The notes: generated by a model from the sequence alone, not told the origin. 64,000 nt of DNA from Voacanga thouarsii (GCA_026120185.1 JANUWF010002061.1:868001-932000); one strand, 5' to 3'. Counted from the first letter of the stretch, positions 11,845 to 25,640 are shown. Made by a program: numbers and translations.

Positions 11845-13425
11845 GATATAAAATAAATGAAACGAGAAGAGCATGTTTGGATTTAAATTGAGCAGAAGTA
11901 AGCTTGGCTTCAGCCATGTTTTAGCTGTGAACTAAAGAATTGCTTGAGGGCTGGGCCATGTTTTGGGGTAGCAATTTCAAGTTCTGTATTTAGGATTTGT
12001 TTGATAAAATTAAATTTTAAATATTAAAATTTAAATATTTAAGTATTGAATTTTAAAATTTAAAATTTGAAAATTAAATTTAAAATATGATATTTAAATT
12101 AAATATAATTTATTTTTACATTATATTTGATTATAATTTAGATTAAATATAAAATAATGTTAATAATTGAATTGTTATTTAACATATTTAGATTTCAATT
12201 TTAAGTAATTTTTTATTTACTTAAAATTTATAACAAAATTTTAGTACGTCTTAATCAATTAAGTGATAATAAAAATATATTATCAAATGTACTTAATTAA
12301 TTAAGTATTTAATATTAATTATTATTAAATATATTTAATAAAATAAATATTTTTAAAATTAATTTTAAATATTTAATTGAGTTATCAAACATGCCTTTAT
12401 TCTACAGCTTTATTTTGATGACTGGGGATGATGTGCAATTTTTTCTCTAAAAATGTTTTGATTTTCTTAATTTTATCTTTATTTTTATAGACCTCTCAAT
12501 TTTATTTATTTATTATTTTTTGTAATGTTCTCAATTTACAGGCCAAATATCAAAATAGTCTTGTCCTTCAAATGTGAAAAATCTTTTTAGTTTTATATTC
12601 CATTACTAAAATTGAAGGGTAATATCGACAGTATAATAATGTTTAGAAAGGCAAAATTGATTACTACGTACAATATTAGGAAGACGGAAAAAAAAAATTG
12701 AAAGTTTAGTAAATCTAGAGATATGATTGCCACCCGAGTCTTTTTGTGCCCGCCTCTACATCATCAACAAGAAGGATAATTCTCTGTTCTGTTCATTGTT
12801 AGTATTTGACTTCTTTTAGCCGCATAATAGATATTCGTGCAGGTATTCCATTTAAGTTGTTGGTAGTATGCCCATAATGCTTTACATTTATTTTCATTAT
12901 CAAAACGAAAACTATCAAATTTACCCCACTACATGCCTAAATAGTTTAATTGTTGCCTTTCAAAGATCAATATTAGCTGCTTTTCCCCCCTAAATTAACA
13001 TTGGACCAGCTAAATTACAAGTGAAGTATGTGATTGTTAAACTAAATTATGTTAATGTTTTCTTTTGGAGAACTCATACATGTTAAATCATGATTTAGAA
13101 ATTACCATTAGGTAGTGTATAAACACAGTATATTATTATCTCAGCAGATAGCAAGTTCAAACTAAACATCCACATTTTCACTTCCAAGTTCCAACTATGC
13201 AACTCTGGTCTAAATCTTTAATAGAATAAATGAATCGAGTTTAAGTTTGCCAATCTATATATCCAAAGATTACAAAAACGAATGTTAGATAAGATGCTTT
13301 GTGAATTGTGACCGAAAGATTACAAAAAAATTGCAGATGGCTAAGTAGCAATTGTAATGAAATCAGATGCCGAACAAGAACCCTTAAGAATTAGCCTCAG
13401 ATGTTATCAATTGACAAGACCTTCT
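11599..13425. other. Intergenic DNA with AT-rich repeats
   Basis: It contains an AT microsatellite at 11806-11837 and an inverted-repeat element candidate at 11992-12396. The rest (12400-13425) shows no reading frame or RNA gene that I can support. Confidence 0.5.
11992..12396. mobile_element. MITE candidate with GTTTGATAA-type inverted ends
   Basis: The left end AGGATTTGTTTGATAA and the inverse of the right end (AGGCATGTTTGATAA) match at most positions, enclosing about 405 bp of very AT-rich DNA. A clear target duplication was not found. Related TTTGATAATTTAATTAAATA sequence occurs inside GDSL intron 4 near 10977. Confidence 0.45.
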
Positions 13426-14165
13426 TATTAGAGTTACACTTTATAACCAATTTATTTATATAATGTATTTAGCACATTTATTTAATTAAAGACATTCTTT
13501 ATCTTTTAATTTCTTTATTTTCATATGTGTATATGTATAAAACTGATAGATAAAATTTCTAATATAATGTACAGTATTAAGGAAATTATGATTTGAGATT
13601 CTTATTACACTATATAGTGCTTGCACTTAAACAATTCATAATCATAGTATTAATGAGACGGGACATCATTAATACACCAAAATTAGCATTTGTTAGACTT
13701 CTTGATTGGATCAAGCAATAGTTCTCACATCCGTGGGTATTGTGATACTCAAAGTTAATACGTAAATATTTGTTACATGAACAAATACATTAAATGATCT
13801 AACTAGAAGATAATCACATGGATAATTTTTTAGTACTAGTGATAGAATCTTATTATAAAAAATGTGCAAGTATCCTTAAATTCAAAATTTCCAAGATACT
13901 TTATTTGTTGAGTCTTGTACTTTAATTCTAATTTTTGGAGTCTCATAAGGATCGTCTATATGATGGATATTGGATACAATATAAAGTAAACGAAAGTGGT
14001 TGAAAATGTCAATACAGGATTCATTTGAGACATAAATCTTACGGCTACTTGTTAAGGAATCATTTCTTAAAAAGTCCTTTGTCAAGGCAACTATATGTTA
14101 GAAATAGTTCTAAATGATACACATATTGAATAATGAATTTTAGAACAAGTACTAAGAAATTCGAG
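13426..14165 (+). repeat. 5' LTR of Copia A (partial)
   Basis: It aligns with 18051-18813 over about 740 bp. Shared landmarks include TATTAGAGTTA at the start, GGAGTCTCATA, AAAGTAAACGAAAGT and GAACAAGTACTAA at the end of the match. Many substitutions separate the copies, so the insertion is old. Confidence 0.8.
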
Positions 14166-14289
14166 ACCGTATTAGGGCCCAAGCTGCCACTAGCTTGGCA
14201 CAAAATTAGTCGCTGGTTTAGGTTTTTTTTTTTTTTTTTAAATCTTTTAGTTTTCCTTTTAACCCTAAATACTCCTATTCTACCAACTC

Positions 14290-17200
14290 CAACAATTACT
14301 GCTCCTGATGATAAGCATGATGTCCATAAGAAGTATAAAGAGGACACAACATCTTATATTATGCTGGCATTAATGATGTATGAACTACAAAAATAGTTTG
14401 AGTATATGGATGCTTATACTGTTATCTTCAATTTTAGGGAATTGTTTGATGAACAAGTCCGAACAAAGAGATATGAGATCTTTTAACAGTTATTCTATTG
14501 TAAGATGGCAGAATGTACTTCAGTAGCAACTCATGGATTAAAAATATTGGGGTTACTTGAGAAGCTTAGATTACTTAGGTTTATAATGGATTATGAATTA
14601 AGTATAAATTTAATTCTTCAATCTTTGCCAACTAGTTTTTCACAATTTGTGATGAACTATCGGATAAACAGGATTGAATCTACTTTACCTAAATTGATCA
14701 ACTTTCTCAAGATTGCAGAAAGTACTATAAAGAAGGAAAATAATGCAATCACGTTGGTTGATTCTTCAACTTCTAAGAAGAAAAATATTTCTAAAAGGAA
14801 GAAGAAGAATCCAACCAAGCCAAAAGGTATAATTAAGAAGAAGGAGACAGCTATCAAGGGACCATGTCACCATTGTGGCAATATGTGTCATTGAAGGCAC
14901 AATTGTAAAAGTTACCTGGAGATCGTCAAGGAAAAAAATAAGAAAGTGAAGCTTGTAAGTACTTCTACTTCTACTCCTGATATGTTTATGATTGAGATCA
15001 ATACTACCTTTAATAATGAGATATGGGTATTAAATATCAAATATGGATATCATTTGTGCAATAATTTGCAGAGACTAAAGAGAAAGTTAGAGAAAGGTGA
15101 TGCGGACCTACGTACTGCAAATGGAGCAAAGGTTTTTGCACTTACTATGGGAACTTATCATCTACACTTACCTTCTAGATTGATTTTAGAACTTACAAAT
15201 TGTTATTATGTTGCAATTTTGTTAAATAACATTATCTCAGTTGCTTGTTTCGACATGGTTAGATTTTATTTAATTTTTTAGAATATAAGTTGTTCTTTTT
15301 CATTAAATAATATCCATTATAGTAGTACAACTTTGATGAATGGTTTGTATGTTCAAGATATGAAAAATTAAGTTCTCAACATAAATAATAAAAAACAAAG
15401 AAAAGATAACACAAATCTATCTTACGTATGACATTGTCGTTTAGACTATATAAATGAGAATCGTGTTTCTAAGTTACACAAGCTTGGTAACTTGGGATCA
15501 TTTGATTATGAATTATATGATACATGTGAATCATGTTTGCTTGGTAAAATGACTAAAACATTATTTTCTAAGAAAGGAGAAAGAGTTAAACAATTATTGA
15601 AACTAATATATATTAATGTATGTGGACTAATGACATTACAAGTAAGAGGAGGTTATCAATATTGTATAACATTTATTAATGATTATTCTTAATTTGGGTA
15701 TTTATAGTTAATAAAATACAAAGTTGAAGCTTTTAACAAGTTTAAAGAATTTAGAAATGAAGTAGAGAAACAATTTAGTAAAAATATTAAAACATTAAGA
15801 TCTAATCGAGGACGTGAATACTTAAACTAAGAGTTTTCGAGTCATTTTAGAGATAATGGAATATTATCTCAGTGGACTCCTCCTCACATACTCTAATATA
15901 ATGGTGTGTCCGAAAGAAGAAATCGAACCCCTATTGGATATAGTTCGAACTATAATACATTTTGCAGATTTATCAAAATTGTTTTGGGAATATGCATTGA
16001 AAATTGTTATTTATATTTCAAATAAACTTCTATAAAAAACGGTTAATACTACCCTAATTAGCTCACTTGGGAATTTGGAGATGTCCTGGTTATGTGAAAA
16101 GGACAAAATCAAACAAATTAGATAATAAGTCTGATAAGTATTTGTTTGTTGGATATCCAAAGGAATCACATGGATATTACTTCTATCTTCCTTTCTAAAA
16201 ATAAAGTGTTTGTTTCAAAGTATGTTATTTTCCTAGAGAAAGAATTCATACTTAAAGGAGATAGTGAGAATAAAATTGAACTTAGTGAAGTTCAAAAAGA
16301 ACAAATAAACAATGATTAACCGGTTGATCCCGAGTCTATTGATAAAATAGATGAATCTTTAAATACACAAGAATCTCATAGGTCAAATAGGATATGTGTG
16401 ACACCTAAGAGATATATATAGATTTCTCATTAGTAACCACAATGACATATTGCTCATAGAAGAAGATAAGCCTACATTTACAAGGAAGTTCTAAAAAGTT
16501 CAGAATTTGACAAATGGCTTGAAGCCATGAAGTTAAAAATAAATTTGATGTATGACAACCAAGTTTAGATTTGATTTATCAACTAGAAGGTATAAAACCT
16601 ATAGGGTGCAAATGAGTTTTCAAGAAGAAAACTATCATAGATGGTAAGTTATTACTTATAAGGCACAACAAGTTGCAAAAGGTTGTCGTCAATAATAAGG
16701 TATTGACTATGATGAAATATTTTCACTAGTAGTAATGTTGAAATCCATAAGAATACTCCTAACACTTATCACTTATTATGATTATAAAATTTAGCAAATG
16801 GATATGAAAATGTCTTTCCTTAATGAAAATTTATTGAAGAAGTGTACATGACACAACTTGAGAATTTCATATCTAAGGATCACACTAAAGTATACAAGCT
16901 GCAAATGTCCATTTATGCACTAAAGAAAGCTTTCAAAAATTGGAATATCCGTTTTGATTAAACAATTAAAGAATTTAGTTTCATACAAAATATGTATGAA
17001 CCTAGTGTATACAAGAAGGTTAGTGAGAGTGCAATTATTTTTCTTATGCTATATATAGATGACATATTGCTAATAGGAAATGATGTATCTACTCTTTAAT
17101 CAGTCAAGATTTGGTTATCAAAGAAATTCTCTATGAAAGATCTTGAAGAAATAACATATATTCTAGGAATAAGAATCTATAGAGATAGATCAAAGAGGTT

Positions 17201-17990
17201 GTTTGATTTTTCACAATCTACATACATAGATAAAGTGTTAAAGAAGTTTAACATGCATTAATCCAATAGGGATTCTTATTCATGACCCTTGGAGTAAGCC
17301 TTTCAAAATTTATGAGTTCTCAAACACAAGATGAAATGGATCCCATTAGTAAAATACTATATACTTCAACAATTGGTTCTATCATGTATGTTATGATATG
17401 TATTAGACCCAATATATCTTGTGCTCTTAACTTGACAAGCAGATACCAATCTGACCCTGAAGAAGGTCATTGAGTGGCTATCAAGAATATCCTTAAGTGC
17501 TTAAAAAAAATTAAGAATGTATTCTTAGTATATAGAGAAGGTGACTTACAAGTCAAAGAGTATATTGATGCTAATTTCCAATCTGATAAAGATGACTTCA
17601 AGTCACAATTAGGCTACGTGTTCACTTTTGGCTATGGGGCAGTTAGTTGAAAAAGATCTAAATAAGACACAACTGCCAATTCAACCACTGAAGTTGAATA
17701 CATAGTGGCTTCTGAAGCAACTAAGGAAATAGTCTGGATCAATAAGTTTATAACGGAACTAGGAGTGGTACCTAACATTGTTGATCTAATACCTTTGTAT
17801 TGTGATAATAAAAGAGTCATTGCAAATGTAAAGGAACCACGGTATCATCAGCGATCCAAGCATGTACTTAGGTACTATCACTTGATTCGTGAAATCATTG
17901 ATAGGAAAGATGTAAAGATAGAGAGAGTTCTCACTGATCAAAATATAACTTATCTGTTTACTAAAGCACTACCCTAGAAGAAACATGATA
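14290..17990 (+). pseudogene. Copia A gag-pol, many stops and frameshifts
   Basis: Gag residues are readable from about 14300 to 14900 and end in a zinc knuckle with one stop inside it (CHHCGNMCH, then stop, then HNC). Protease-region sequence follows to about 15280, the pre-integrase and integrase region at about 15430-16080 (CESCLLGKMTK, TFINDYS), the RT region around 16500-17230 (LYIDDILLIGND at about 17050) and RNase H at about 17500-17980 (ending YLFTKALP). Numerous nonsense codons and frame changes show the copy cannot encode a polyprotein. Confidence 0.85.
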
Positions 17991-18050
17991 GTCATGTTTA
18001 GTTATTTGGTATTCGATATATGAATAATTGGTCTAATGTAAGTAGGATAT

Positions 18051-18813
18051 TATTAGAGTTATGTCCTAGAGCCATCCATTTGTACAATATATTTTGTACA
18101 TTTATTTAATAAAAGCATTCTTTATTTTTCAATTTTCTTGTTTTCATATGTATATATGTATAAAAGTGATAGATAAAGTCTTTAGTACAATGTACAGTGT
18201 TAAGAAAATCTTGATGGAGATCAAGATGTGAGATTCCTACTACATTATGCAGTGCTTGTAGTTAAACCATCCCTAATCATAGTATTAATGAGATAGAATA
18301 TCATAAATGTACCAAGATTAACACGTGTTAGATTTCTTGATTGGATTAAGTGATGGTTCTTATATCTGTAGATATTGTGATACTCAAAGTTAACACGTGG
18401 ATACTTGTTACATGAACAAGTACATTGGATGACCTAACTATGAGATAATTACATGAATAACTATTTAGTGCCAGTGATAGAATCTCATTGTAACAAATAT
18501 GCAAATATCCTTAGACTTGAAATCTATAATGTACTTTGTTTGTTAAACATTATACTTTGATTCTAATAATTGGAGTCTCATAGGGACTGCCTATAGGATA
18601 GATATTGAGTACAATGTAAAGTAAACGAAAGTAGTTGAGATGATCAATAAATGATTCATTACTTCTAATAGTATGAACGTATATCTTAAGGCCACTTGTA
18701 AGGGATCATTACTCAAGAAATCCTTAGCCAAGGCAGTTAATGTGTTAGAAATAGTTTCAAATTATACACATATTAAATAATGAATTCTAGAACAAGTACT
18801 AATAAATTTAGGT
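18051..18813 (+). repeat. 3' LTR of Copia A (shared segment)
   Basis: This is the partner of 13426-14165, starting TATTAGAGTTATGTCC directly after the RNase H remnant. Sequence from 18814 to 19854 probably belongs to the same long LTR, since it contains no other feature, but has no counterpart in the shortened 5' copy to prove it. Confidence 0.75.
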
Positions 18814-20097
18814 TAGAATTAGTTATATTCTAGAGGGAGTTAACCCTAATTCTATAGTCTAAACCAAATAATATATAGTATGATAAAATAGTTTATTGTA
18901 TTGATATTTTGCTATTGAAATGTTTATGTTAAGCCACTTGACTTTTTAAACTTTTGGGTAGTCATGATGCATTGCTTGATGCCGCTTATAATATGCTAAA
19001 TATGAATTTATTGATTAGAAAATTAATAAATTAACCCTAATTAAAATTAGTAAGTTAGTTTTAATTATTAAGAACTACTAATTCTATAGTGATTAGAATT
19101 AATTTATATTTTACTACAAATGGACTAGAAAATTTAATATGTCACGCACAATAAAGGAATGAGCATTCAAGGTATTATATGATAATATTATGGACTTAAT
19201 TTATGAGGAGAAATAATTTAACAAGCTAATTATAAAATAGTTATAATTATTGTGGTCAAAATTGTAATTACTAAACTCTTATGGTTGAATTATAAACTTG
19301 TTATAGTTTGAGTGCCTAATTGTAATTTTCAAACCTTGAGCCCATAATGTAAAATAGGGCTCTGTTATTGTTTCCTAAAGAGGTTTAGGAACATAGAAGA
19401 GTTACAGAGGCGGTGGTTTTAAGTCATTACCGTCCTTTCGGGATTCAGTTTTCTAGAGATTTTGTTGTCCTTTTCGAAAACAAAAATGTTCTTTTTTCTC
19501 CTCCAGAATGAATTAGACCCATGAAAATTGTCGCATAAATTCTGCTAGCATAGATGCGGGTACCTAGTTTGAATACGTTTCTTGTATGGATTATTATTAG
19601 AAAAATTCATATTCTTAGAATTTAGTGGTTCACGATTTGGACAATTTTCGGATGAATTTTTTAGAAAAGAAAATTAAAAGCTGCATTTTCAGGTAACATA
19701 ATTTTCTTCTCTTTCTTGACCCATTTAATTACATACGAGTAATTCTATTGTGCAAATTTCGTTTTAAGTTTCACTGCGCAAAAATGGTTTTTGCATGATC
19801 AAACTCTAATAGCTCTAAGTAGAATACGTACTAAAAGTCGCCTATATATGTTTCTGTTAGTTATATTGAATTATTGTGGTGGGCTTTAGGCTTGGCTCAC
19901 GGTATGATAACATGTATTTCCTATAAATATGTAATTTTAGAGATTGCAAAATTAACCATCTTTGTAATAGTTCTTCAGAATGAAGTAAGAAATCTCTCTA
20001 TCTGCTCATGGACGTAGGTCATATTGACCGAACCACGTAAATTTTATGTGTCATTTAATTTTCTTGCTTTTGGTTCTTTCTATTATTGCTATTTTTT

Positions 20098-21285
20098 CAC
20101 TATAAGAAAAATACAATTTAGCGACGGAAATTAACCTCGGATTTTTTGCCATTGCTAATGTAACGGAATAACGATGGCATAAGAATCCATTGCAAAGTTG
20201 TGACGGCATTGTGATGGAAAACCAAATTTTGAAAATAAATTTTTTTTATATAGCTATGGATTCATCTAATCATAAATTTAAACTAAAAAAAATCAAATCC
20301 CTTACTAATTAGTAACGGATTTACGACAGCATGAATTTATTGTTAATTAGTGACGGATTTGCGACAGATTCATTTAATCATAAATTAAGACTAAATGAAA
20401 CTAAAATTCGTCATAAATCCCTTGTTAATTAGGGATGCATTTCCGACAGCTAGAAATCCGTCACTAATTAGTGACAGATTCGTGATGAATTCATCTAATC
20501 ATAAATTAAAACTAAAGGAAATTGAAATCTATCGCAAATTGTTCGTTAATTAGAGACGAATTTGAGATGATTAGGAATCCGTCGCTAATTAGTAAGGGAT
20601 TTGCGACGGATTGATCTAATCATAAATTAAAACTAAAAGAAATTAAAATTTGTCGCAAATCTCTCGCAAATTAGCGATGACTTTGTAACGGCCACGAATC
20701 TATCGCTAATTAGCGACAGATTCGCAACGGATTCATCTAATCATAAATTAAAATTTAAAAAAATTAAAATATGTCGCAAATTCCTTGCTAATTAGCAATG
20801 GCTTGTGGTGGAATTTTAAAATTCTAAAATTAATTTATTTGTACATGGCCCTTGATAATCTTTTGCTTATTCGCAATGGATTTGCAACGAAAATTTGAGT
20901 TGTCATTGATTCATCGTAAATCCCTTGCAAATTCGTGGCTAATCCACAAAAAAAAAAAAAATATATGTAAGTAATATATAGCACAAAAATCACAAGAATA
21001 TCAATAACCTAGTGGTGGAGCACGTTCTCTTCCACAACAATGACGCAAATTCGAGCTCCATGTCTGATATAATCTCATAATATTCTTATTGGGTTGGGCC
21101 GAGTCACCTAATGAAAATTTTTTTAAAATAAATTTTTTTCATAGTTGCTAAATTAATTAATTTTTTAAATAAAAATTTTTAGAATTACAAACTTAATTAT
21201 AATGTTATCAATCTAATGACCGATTTGTCACTAAATTCGATTAGCGACAGATTTGACCGTCACTAAATTATTTTTTTTTATAATG
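20098..21285. mobile_element. Non-autonomous CACTA element, 1.2 kb
   Basis: The left end CACTATAAGAAAAAT and the inverse of the right end (CATTATAAAAAAAAAT) are inverted partners; both are followed by TTTAGCGACGG / TTTAGTGACGG. Subterminal arrays of TAGCGACGGATT and GCGACGGATTCATCTAAT-type units repeat about six times in the left 800 bp. The flanks are TTT (left) and TCC (right); the uninterrupted 3' LTR has TCC here, so the left duplication appears to have drifted by C-to-T changes. No transposase frame is present. It carries a tRNA-like segment at 21003. Confidence 0.82.
21003..21062 (+). other. tRNA-like segment, second copy
   Basis: AATAACCTAGTGGTGGAGCA followed by CAAATTCGAGCTCC corresponds to the A-box and B-box region of 3011-3075, with a weaker B box. 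It lies in the same relative place, near the right end of its CACTA element, and is followed as there by a GGGTTGGGCC-like motif (21088-21100). Confidence 0.5.
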
Positions 21286-21370
21286 TCCATAACAAGTGGT
21301 AGTAGAGCCTGATTACCTAGAATTTTCTGTTCAAATTTGGATATCTAGGGTTTTGCTTGTTGATTAAAAT

Positions 21371-24300
21371 AATGTCCAACAAGTTTGATATTGATAAATT
21401 TGATGGATCAAACAATTTCACTTTATGGAAGGTAAAGATACGAACTCTTCTACTTTAGCAAGGATGTGGGGTAGCATTGAAAAGAGAAACAAAATTATTG
21501 GAAGGATTCAAAACGGTAGAAAGGATAGAGATTTTAGCCATGGCATATAGCGCAATTCTATTGAGTTTGTTTGACGAAGTCTGGAGAGATGTAGTTGATG
21601 AAACGACTACTACGAGGTTATAGAAAAGTAGAAAAGTATGTTTCAGAAGAAATCCTTAACGTACTAATTATATCAAAAGTAATATTTGTATACCTTGTGA
21701 ATGTAAAAAAATATGCAAGTAAAAAATCATCTTGACAATTAATCAAATAATCCAAGACTTGCAAGATGTTAGGGTTAAGATTAATTATGAGGATCAAACC
21801 ATTATTCTTTTGTATTCTTTACCTATTTCGTATGAGAATTTTGTCGATACTATGTTGTATGGTTATAATACCCCAATGCCACATGGAATTGAGATAAGAA
21901 ATGTAAATAGTATATAAGAATAGACTTAAGTATACATTGTTAACTTGAGATATCCATTTTGGTTTGGCGAGGACGGCGGCTAAATAGTTGAGCATGGGTG
22001 CTGCTAAGCCCGTAGCCGCGTCTCTGGGCTTGCGGGCATGGGAAGTGATATTTTGGTATCAGAGTAGGTAACCAGCCCCCGATATGAAAATTAAGTGCTA
22101 CACTGTACGTGGTGAGAGTCACCTCTAGAATCCTATATTGTTTAGTTGGTCCTTAGTTTGGTCTATAAGTTTAGACCTAACGAGGACTCTTGAATCTAAA
22201 GGAGAGGTGAATATGATACCCTGATCCCATATGAAACTAAGATAAGAAATATAAATGGTATATAAGAATGGGTTTAAATACTCATTGCTAACCTAGGATA
22301 TCAATTTTAGTCTAACGAGGACGGCGACCAAATAGTTGATCGTAATGCTGCCAAGGCCGCGGGCACAGGGCGTAATATCTCTAATTCTAAGGGAGGAATA
22401 AGTCACGTTCCAAATCGAGGTCTAATAGACTTTAGTGTTTTCACTGTAAAGAATTGGGACACATTAGAAAAGATTTTCCATGGCTAAAAAAAAGGGACAC
22501 GAAAAGAATGAATCAAATAATAATATTAGTGCAGCTGTAGTTCAAGAGAGTTTTGATGAAGGAGAAAGCAATGATGTTTTGAGTGTTAGTACTTGAAGTT
22601 CTGCAAATACCTGGGTCATGGACACTAGTGCATTTTATCGCATGACATTTTCGAAGAATCTGTTTACTTCCTTTAAGGAGTGGAGTGGTAGTGTGAAATT
22701 AAGCGATGATAAAAATCTTAGTGTTAAAGGTAGTAGTTCTGTGCAGATTAAGATGTACGATGGGATGGTCAGAACTCTTAATGCTTGGTATGTTCCTAAC
22801 TTGCAAAAAAAATTGATTTTTTTGGGTGCTCTTGATAAATAAGGATATAATTATTCTGGTGGAGATGTGCAAATCAAAGTTCTAAAAGGTACTCTGACAA
22901 TAATGAAGGGTAAATTGCAGAATGAAATTTACACCTTGATAGGAAGTTCAGTGACAGGAATAGTGGTGATCTCTCGTTCGTTAGGTCAGTATGATGATTG
23001 TACAGAATTATGGCATCGAAGATTGTGTCATATAAGTGATAAAAGGGCTTGCAATATTGAGTAAACAAGGATTGTTAGATGGGGCTGAAATAGGGAAACT
23101 GAAGCTTGTATTATGGGCAAGCGGTGCAGGGTTAAGTTCAGTTTTGGCAAACACACTTCTATGAGTATCATTGAATATATTCATTTGGATTTGTGGGGTC
23201 ATTCTCCAATTGAGTCTCATGACATATACAAGTATTTTGTTACTTTCATTGATGATTACTCTAGAAAAATTTGGGTATATTTTCTTAAATCAAAATATTA
23301 GATGTTTGGGTGGTTCAAGGAGCGGAAGACTATGGTTGAAAAACGAATTGGAAAACAAGTCAAGACACTCAAAATAGATAATGGGCTGGAATTTTACAGT
23401 GCATTATTCGATGAATTTTGTAAGAAAAAATGTATAGTGAGACACCGCATTGTACAACATATACCATAGCAAAATGGAGCTGCAAAACACATGAACCAAA
23501 CACTTCTACAACGTGCTCAATACATGCGATTGAACGCTAAACTTTCGAAATAATTTTGGGCTGAGACAGTTAACACTGCCTATTATCTGGTTAATAAATA
23601 ACTGTAATTGATTTTAAGACTCCTCAAAAAGTATGGTCTGATTCCCCCTCTTGTTATTTTGACTTATGTATCTTTGGTTGTCCGGCATATGCTCATGTCA
23701 ATGATGGTAAACTGGAGTCTAAGGCAATGAAATGCATATTTTTAGGGAATGCTACTGGAGTTAAAGGGTATAGATTGTGGTGTACTAAAAAAATTAGAAC
23801 TCCAAAATTTTTTATTAGCAGAGATAGTACTTTTGATGAGTCTGCTATATTTAGCCAAAGAGAGGAGCTTGGTGATCTTGTAGGTATTAATGATTAGGGT
23901 GCTAACCAGAAGATGGAGTTTGAGATTGAAACTTTAATGAAGATGACTACAAATATTGCAGAACAACCCGAGAATGTACAGAAATCATAACCACAGAGTA
24001 GAGCAACAAGGAGAGAGAAGAGAAATTAGAAAGCCTTTGAGGGATGCAAATTATATTGATGTTATTGATACTAATTCTGTTGCATATGCTTTGGCAATAG
24101 CAGAGAATGTTGATTCTAATAAATTAAACCACGATTATACAAGAGGCATTATAGAGTAAAGAAATAGCAAAATGGTTGATTGCTATGAATAAAAAATGCA
24201 TTATCTTGAGAAGAACAAAACATGGGACCTAGTACTAATATTCCCAAGAGAGTGAAACTAGTGGTATGAAAATGGATTTTCAAAAAGAAAGAAGGTATTC

Positions 24301-25640
24301 CTGAAATTGAACCAACTAGGTTCAAGGCAAGGCTTGTAACAAAAGGTTTTTCGTAGAAGGAGAGGGTATACTACCATGAAGTATTCTCGTCAATTGGGAA
24401 GCATAAGACCATTCATATTCTTCTAGTTATAGTGAGTATTTTGGATCTTGAGCTAGAGTAACTTGATGTGAAAACTACATTCTTACATGGGAATTTAGAA
24501 GAATAGATTTATATGTCACAATCAGAAGGATTTCTTGATTCTGAAAAGGAAAACTGTGTGTGTTTACTGAAAAGAATCCTTATATGGTTTGAAATAGTCT
24601 CCTAGGTAGTGGTACAAAAGGTTTAATTATTTATGATTTCTCATGAGTTCGTACAGAATTCTTTTGATAACTGTATTTACTCTAAAAAGTTATTAGATGG
24701 CTCCTTTATATATTTGCTACTATATGTGGATGACATGTTGATTGTAGCAAAGAATAAGTCTAAAATTGACAAGTTGAAGACTTTGTTAAGCAGTAAGTTT
24801 GAGATGAAGGATTTGGGTGCAGCCAAGAAAATTTTAGGCATAGAAATTTGGAGAGACATGGGGTAGGATTACTGTATATATATAAAAAGAAATACATTGG
24901 AAAATTATTACAGTCTTTTCAGATGAAACATTCTAAACTAGTTAGTACTTCTTTGGTTGCACATTGTAAATTTGATGCTAGTGCATTACCTAATACAGAA
25001 AAAAAAAAAAAAAAAGGATTACATGAGTAAAGTTCCTTACTCTAATGCTGTTAGAAGCTTGATGTATAATATGGTATGTATTAGGCCAAATTTGGCTCAT
25101 ATTGTGAGTGTGGTAAATAGATTTATGAGTAATCTAAGTAAAATTCACTGCGAAATAGTAAAATAGATTATGCAATACTTAAGAGGTATGGTTGATATTT
25201 ATCTGGTTATAGTACAAATGGTTCTACTAGTTGATTTGTTAGCTTTATAGATTTTGATTATGGTGGAGACCTTATTAAAAGAAGATCATTGATGTATTAT
25301 ATCTTTACCTTCTAGGGATGTACTATTAGTTGGAAAGCAACACTTCATCCTACAATTGCTTTATGTACAACTAAAGCAGAGTATATGTCAGTACAGAGGG
25401 GTTAAGGAAGATATGTGGTTGCATGATCTTATTGATAGTTTGGGTTTAGATATTTAGAGACATATAATTTATTGTGATAATTAGAGTGCATTGGACTTGG
25501 CCAAAAATTCAATTTGTCAGGTTGAACTTCATTTGAGATGTTATAGAAGATAAGTTGTTCTTCATAGAGAAGATAGCCACAGCTGACTATTTGATAGACA
25601 TGTTGACAAAATCGTTGCCTGTAGAGAAATTCAAGTACAA
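21371..25640 (+). pseudogene. Copia B gag-pol, broken
   Basis: Gag opens with ATG at 21371 (MSNKFDIDKFDGSNNFTLWK) and is cut by a TRIM at 21863. A degenerate zinc knuckle is near 22440 (CFHCKELGH). The protease region has WVMDTSA (22612) and YVPNLQKKL. The integrase zinc region has LWHRRLCH (about 23007), then LWGHSPIES and FIDDYSRKIWVYFLKS. The RT box is YVDDMLIVAKN at about 24723, and RNase H remnants (CDN, SLPVEKFK) end near 25640. In-frame stops and frame changes are frequent throughout. The gag start resembles Tork/Tnt1-type Copia elements (inference). Confidence 0.85.
21863..22377 (+). mobile_element. TRIM-like element inserted in Copia B gag
   Basis: Two direct repeats, 21863-22050 (188 bp) and 22212-22377 (166 bp), flank a short non-coding centre. 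The centre starts TTTTGGTATCAGAGTAGG, a tRNA-Met-type primer binding site, and ends AAAGGAGAGGTGAA, a polypurine tract. This is the layout of a terminal-repeat retrotransposon in miniature. The second repeat lacks about 20 bp present in the first. It belongs to the family seen at 763-1989 and 3525-3860. The target duplication is not recognisable. Confidence 0.65.

Larger units (their letters stand above)
13426..18813 (+). mobile_element. Copia retrotransposon A, decayed
   Basis: Long terminal repeats are recognisable at 13426-14165 and from 18051 onward, with a decayed gag-pol between them in Copia order (gag, protease, integrase, RT, RNase H). The 5' LTR loses its resemblance to the 3' LTR after 14165 and no clear primer site remains, so the 5' LTR end and gag start were deleted or rearranged. 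The 3' LTR probably continues beyond 18813 towards 19.8 kb, but its true end and the target duplication were not identified. Confidence 0.85.
19855..21294 (+). repeat. 5' LTR of Copia B, split by a CACTA element
   Basis: The LTR part 19855-20097 starts TGTTAG. The last nine bases (TCCATAACA) lie at 21286-21294 beyond the inserted element. The 3' LTR reads through this point as TTTTCCATAACA, giving the pre-insertion sequence. Confidence 0.85.
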
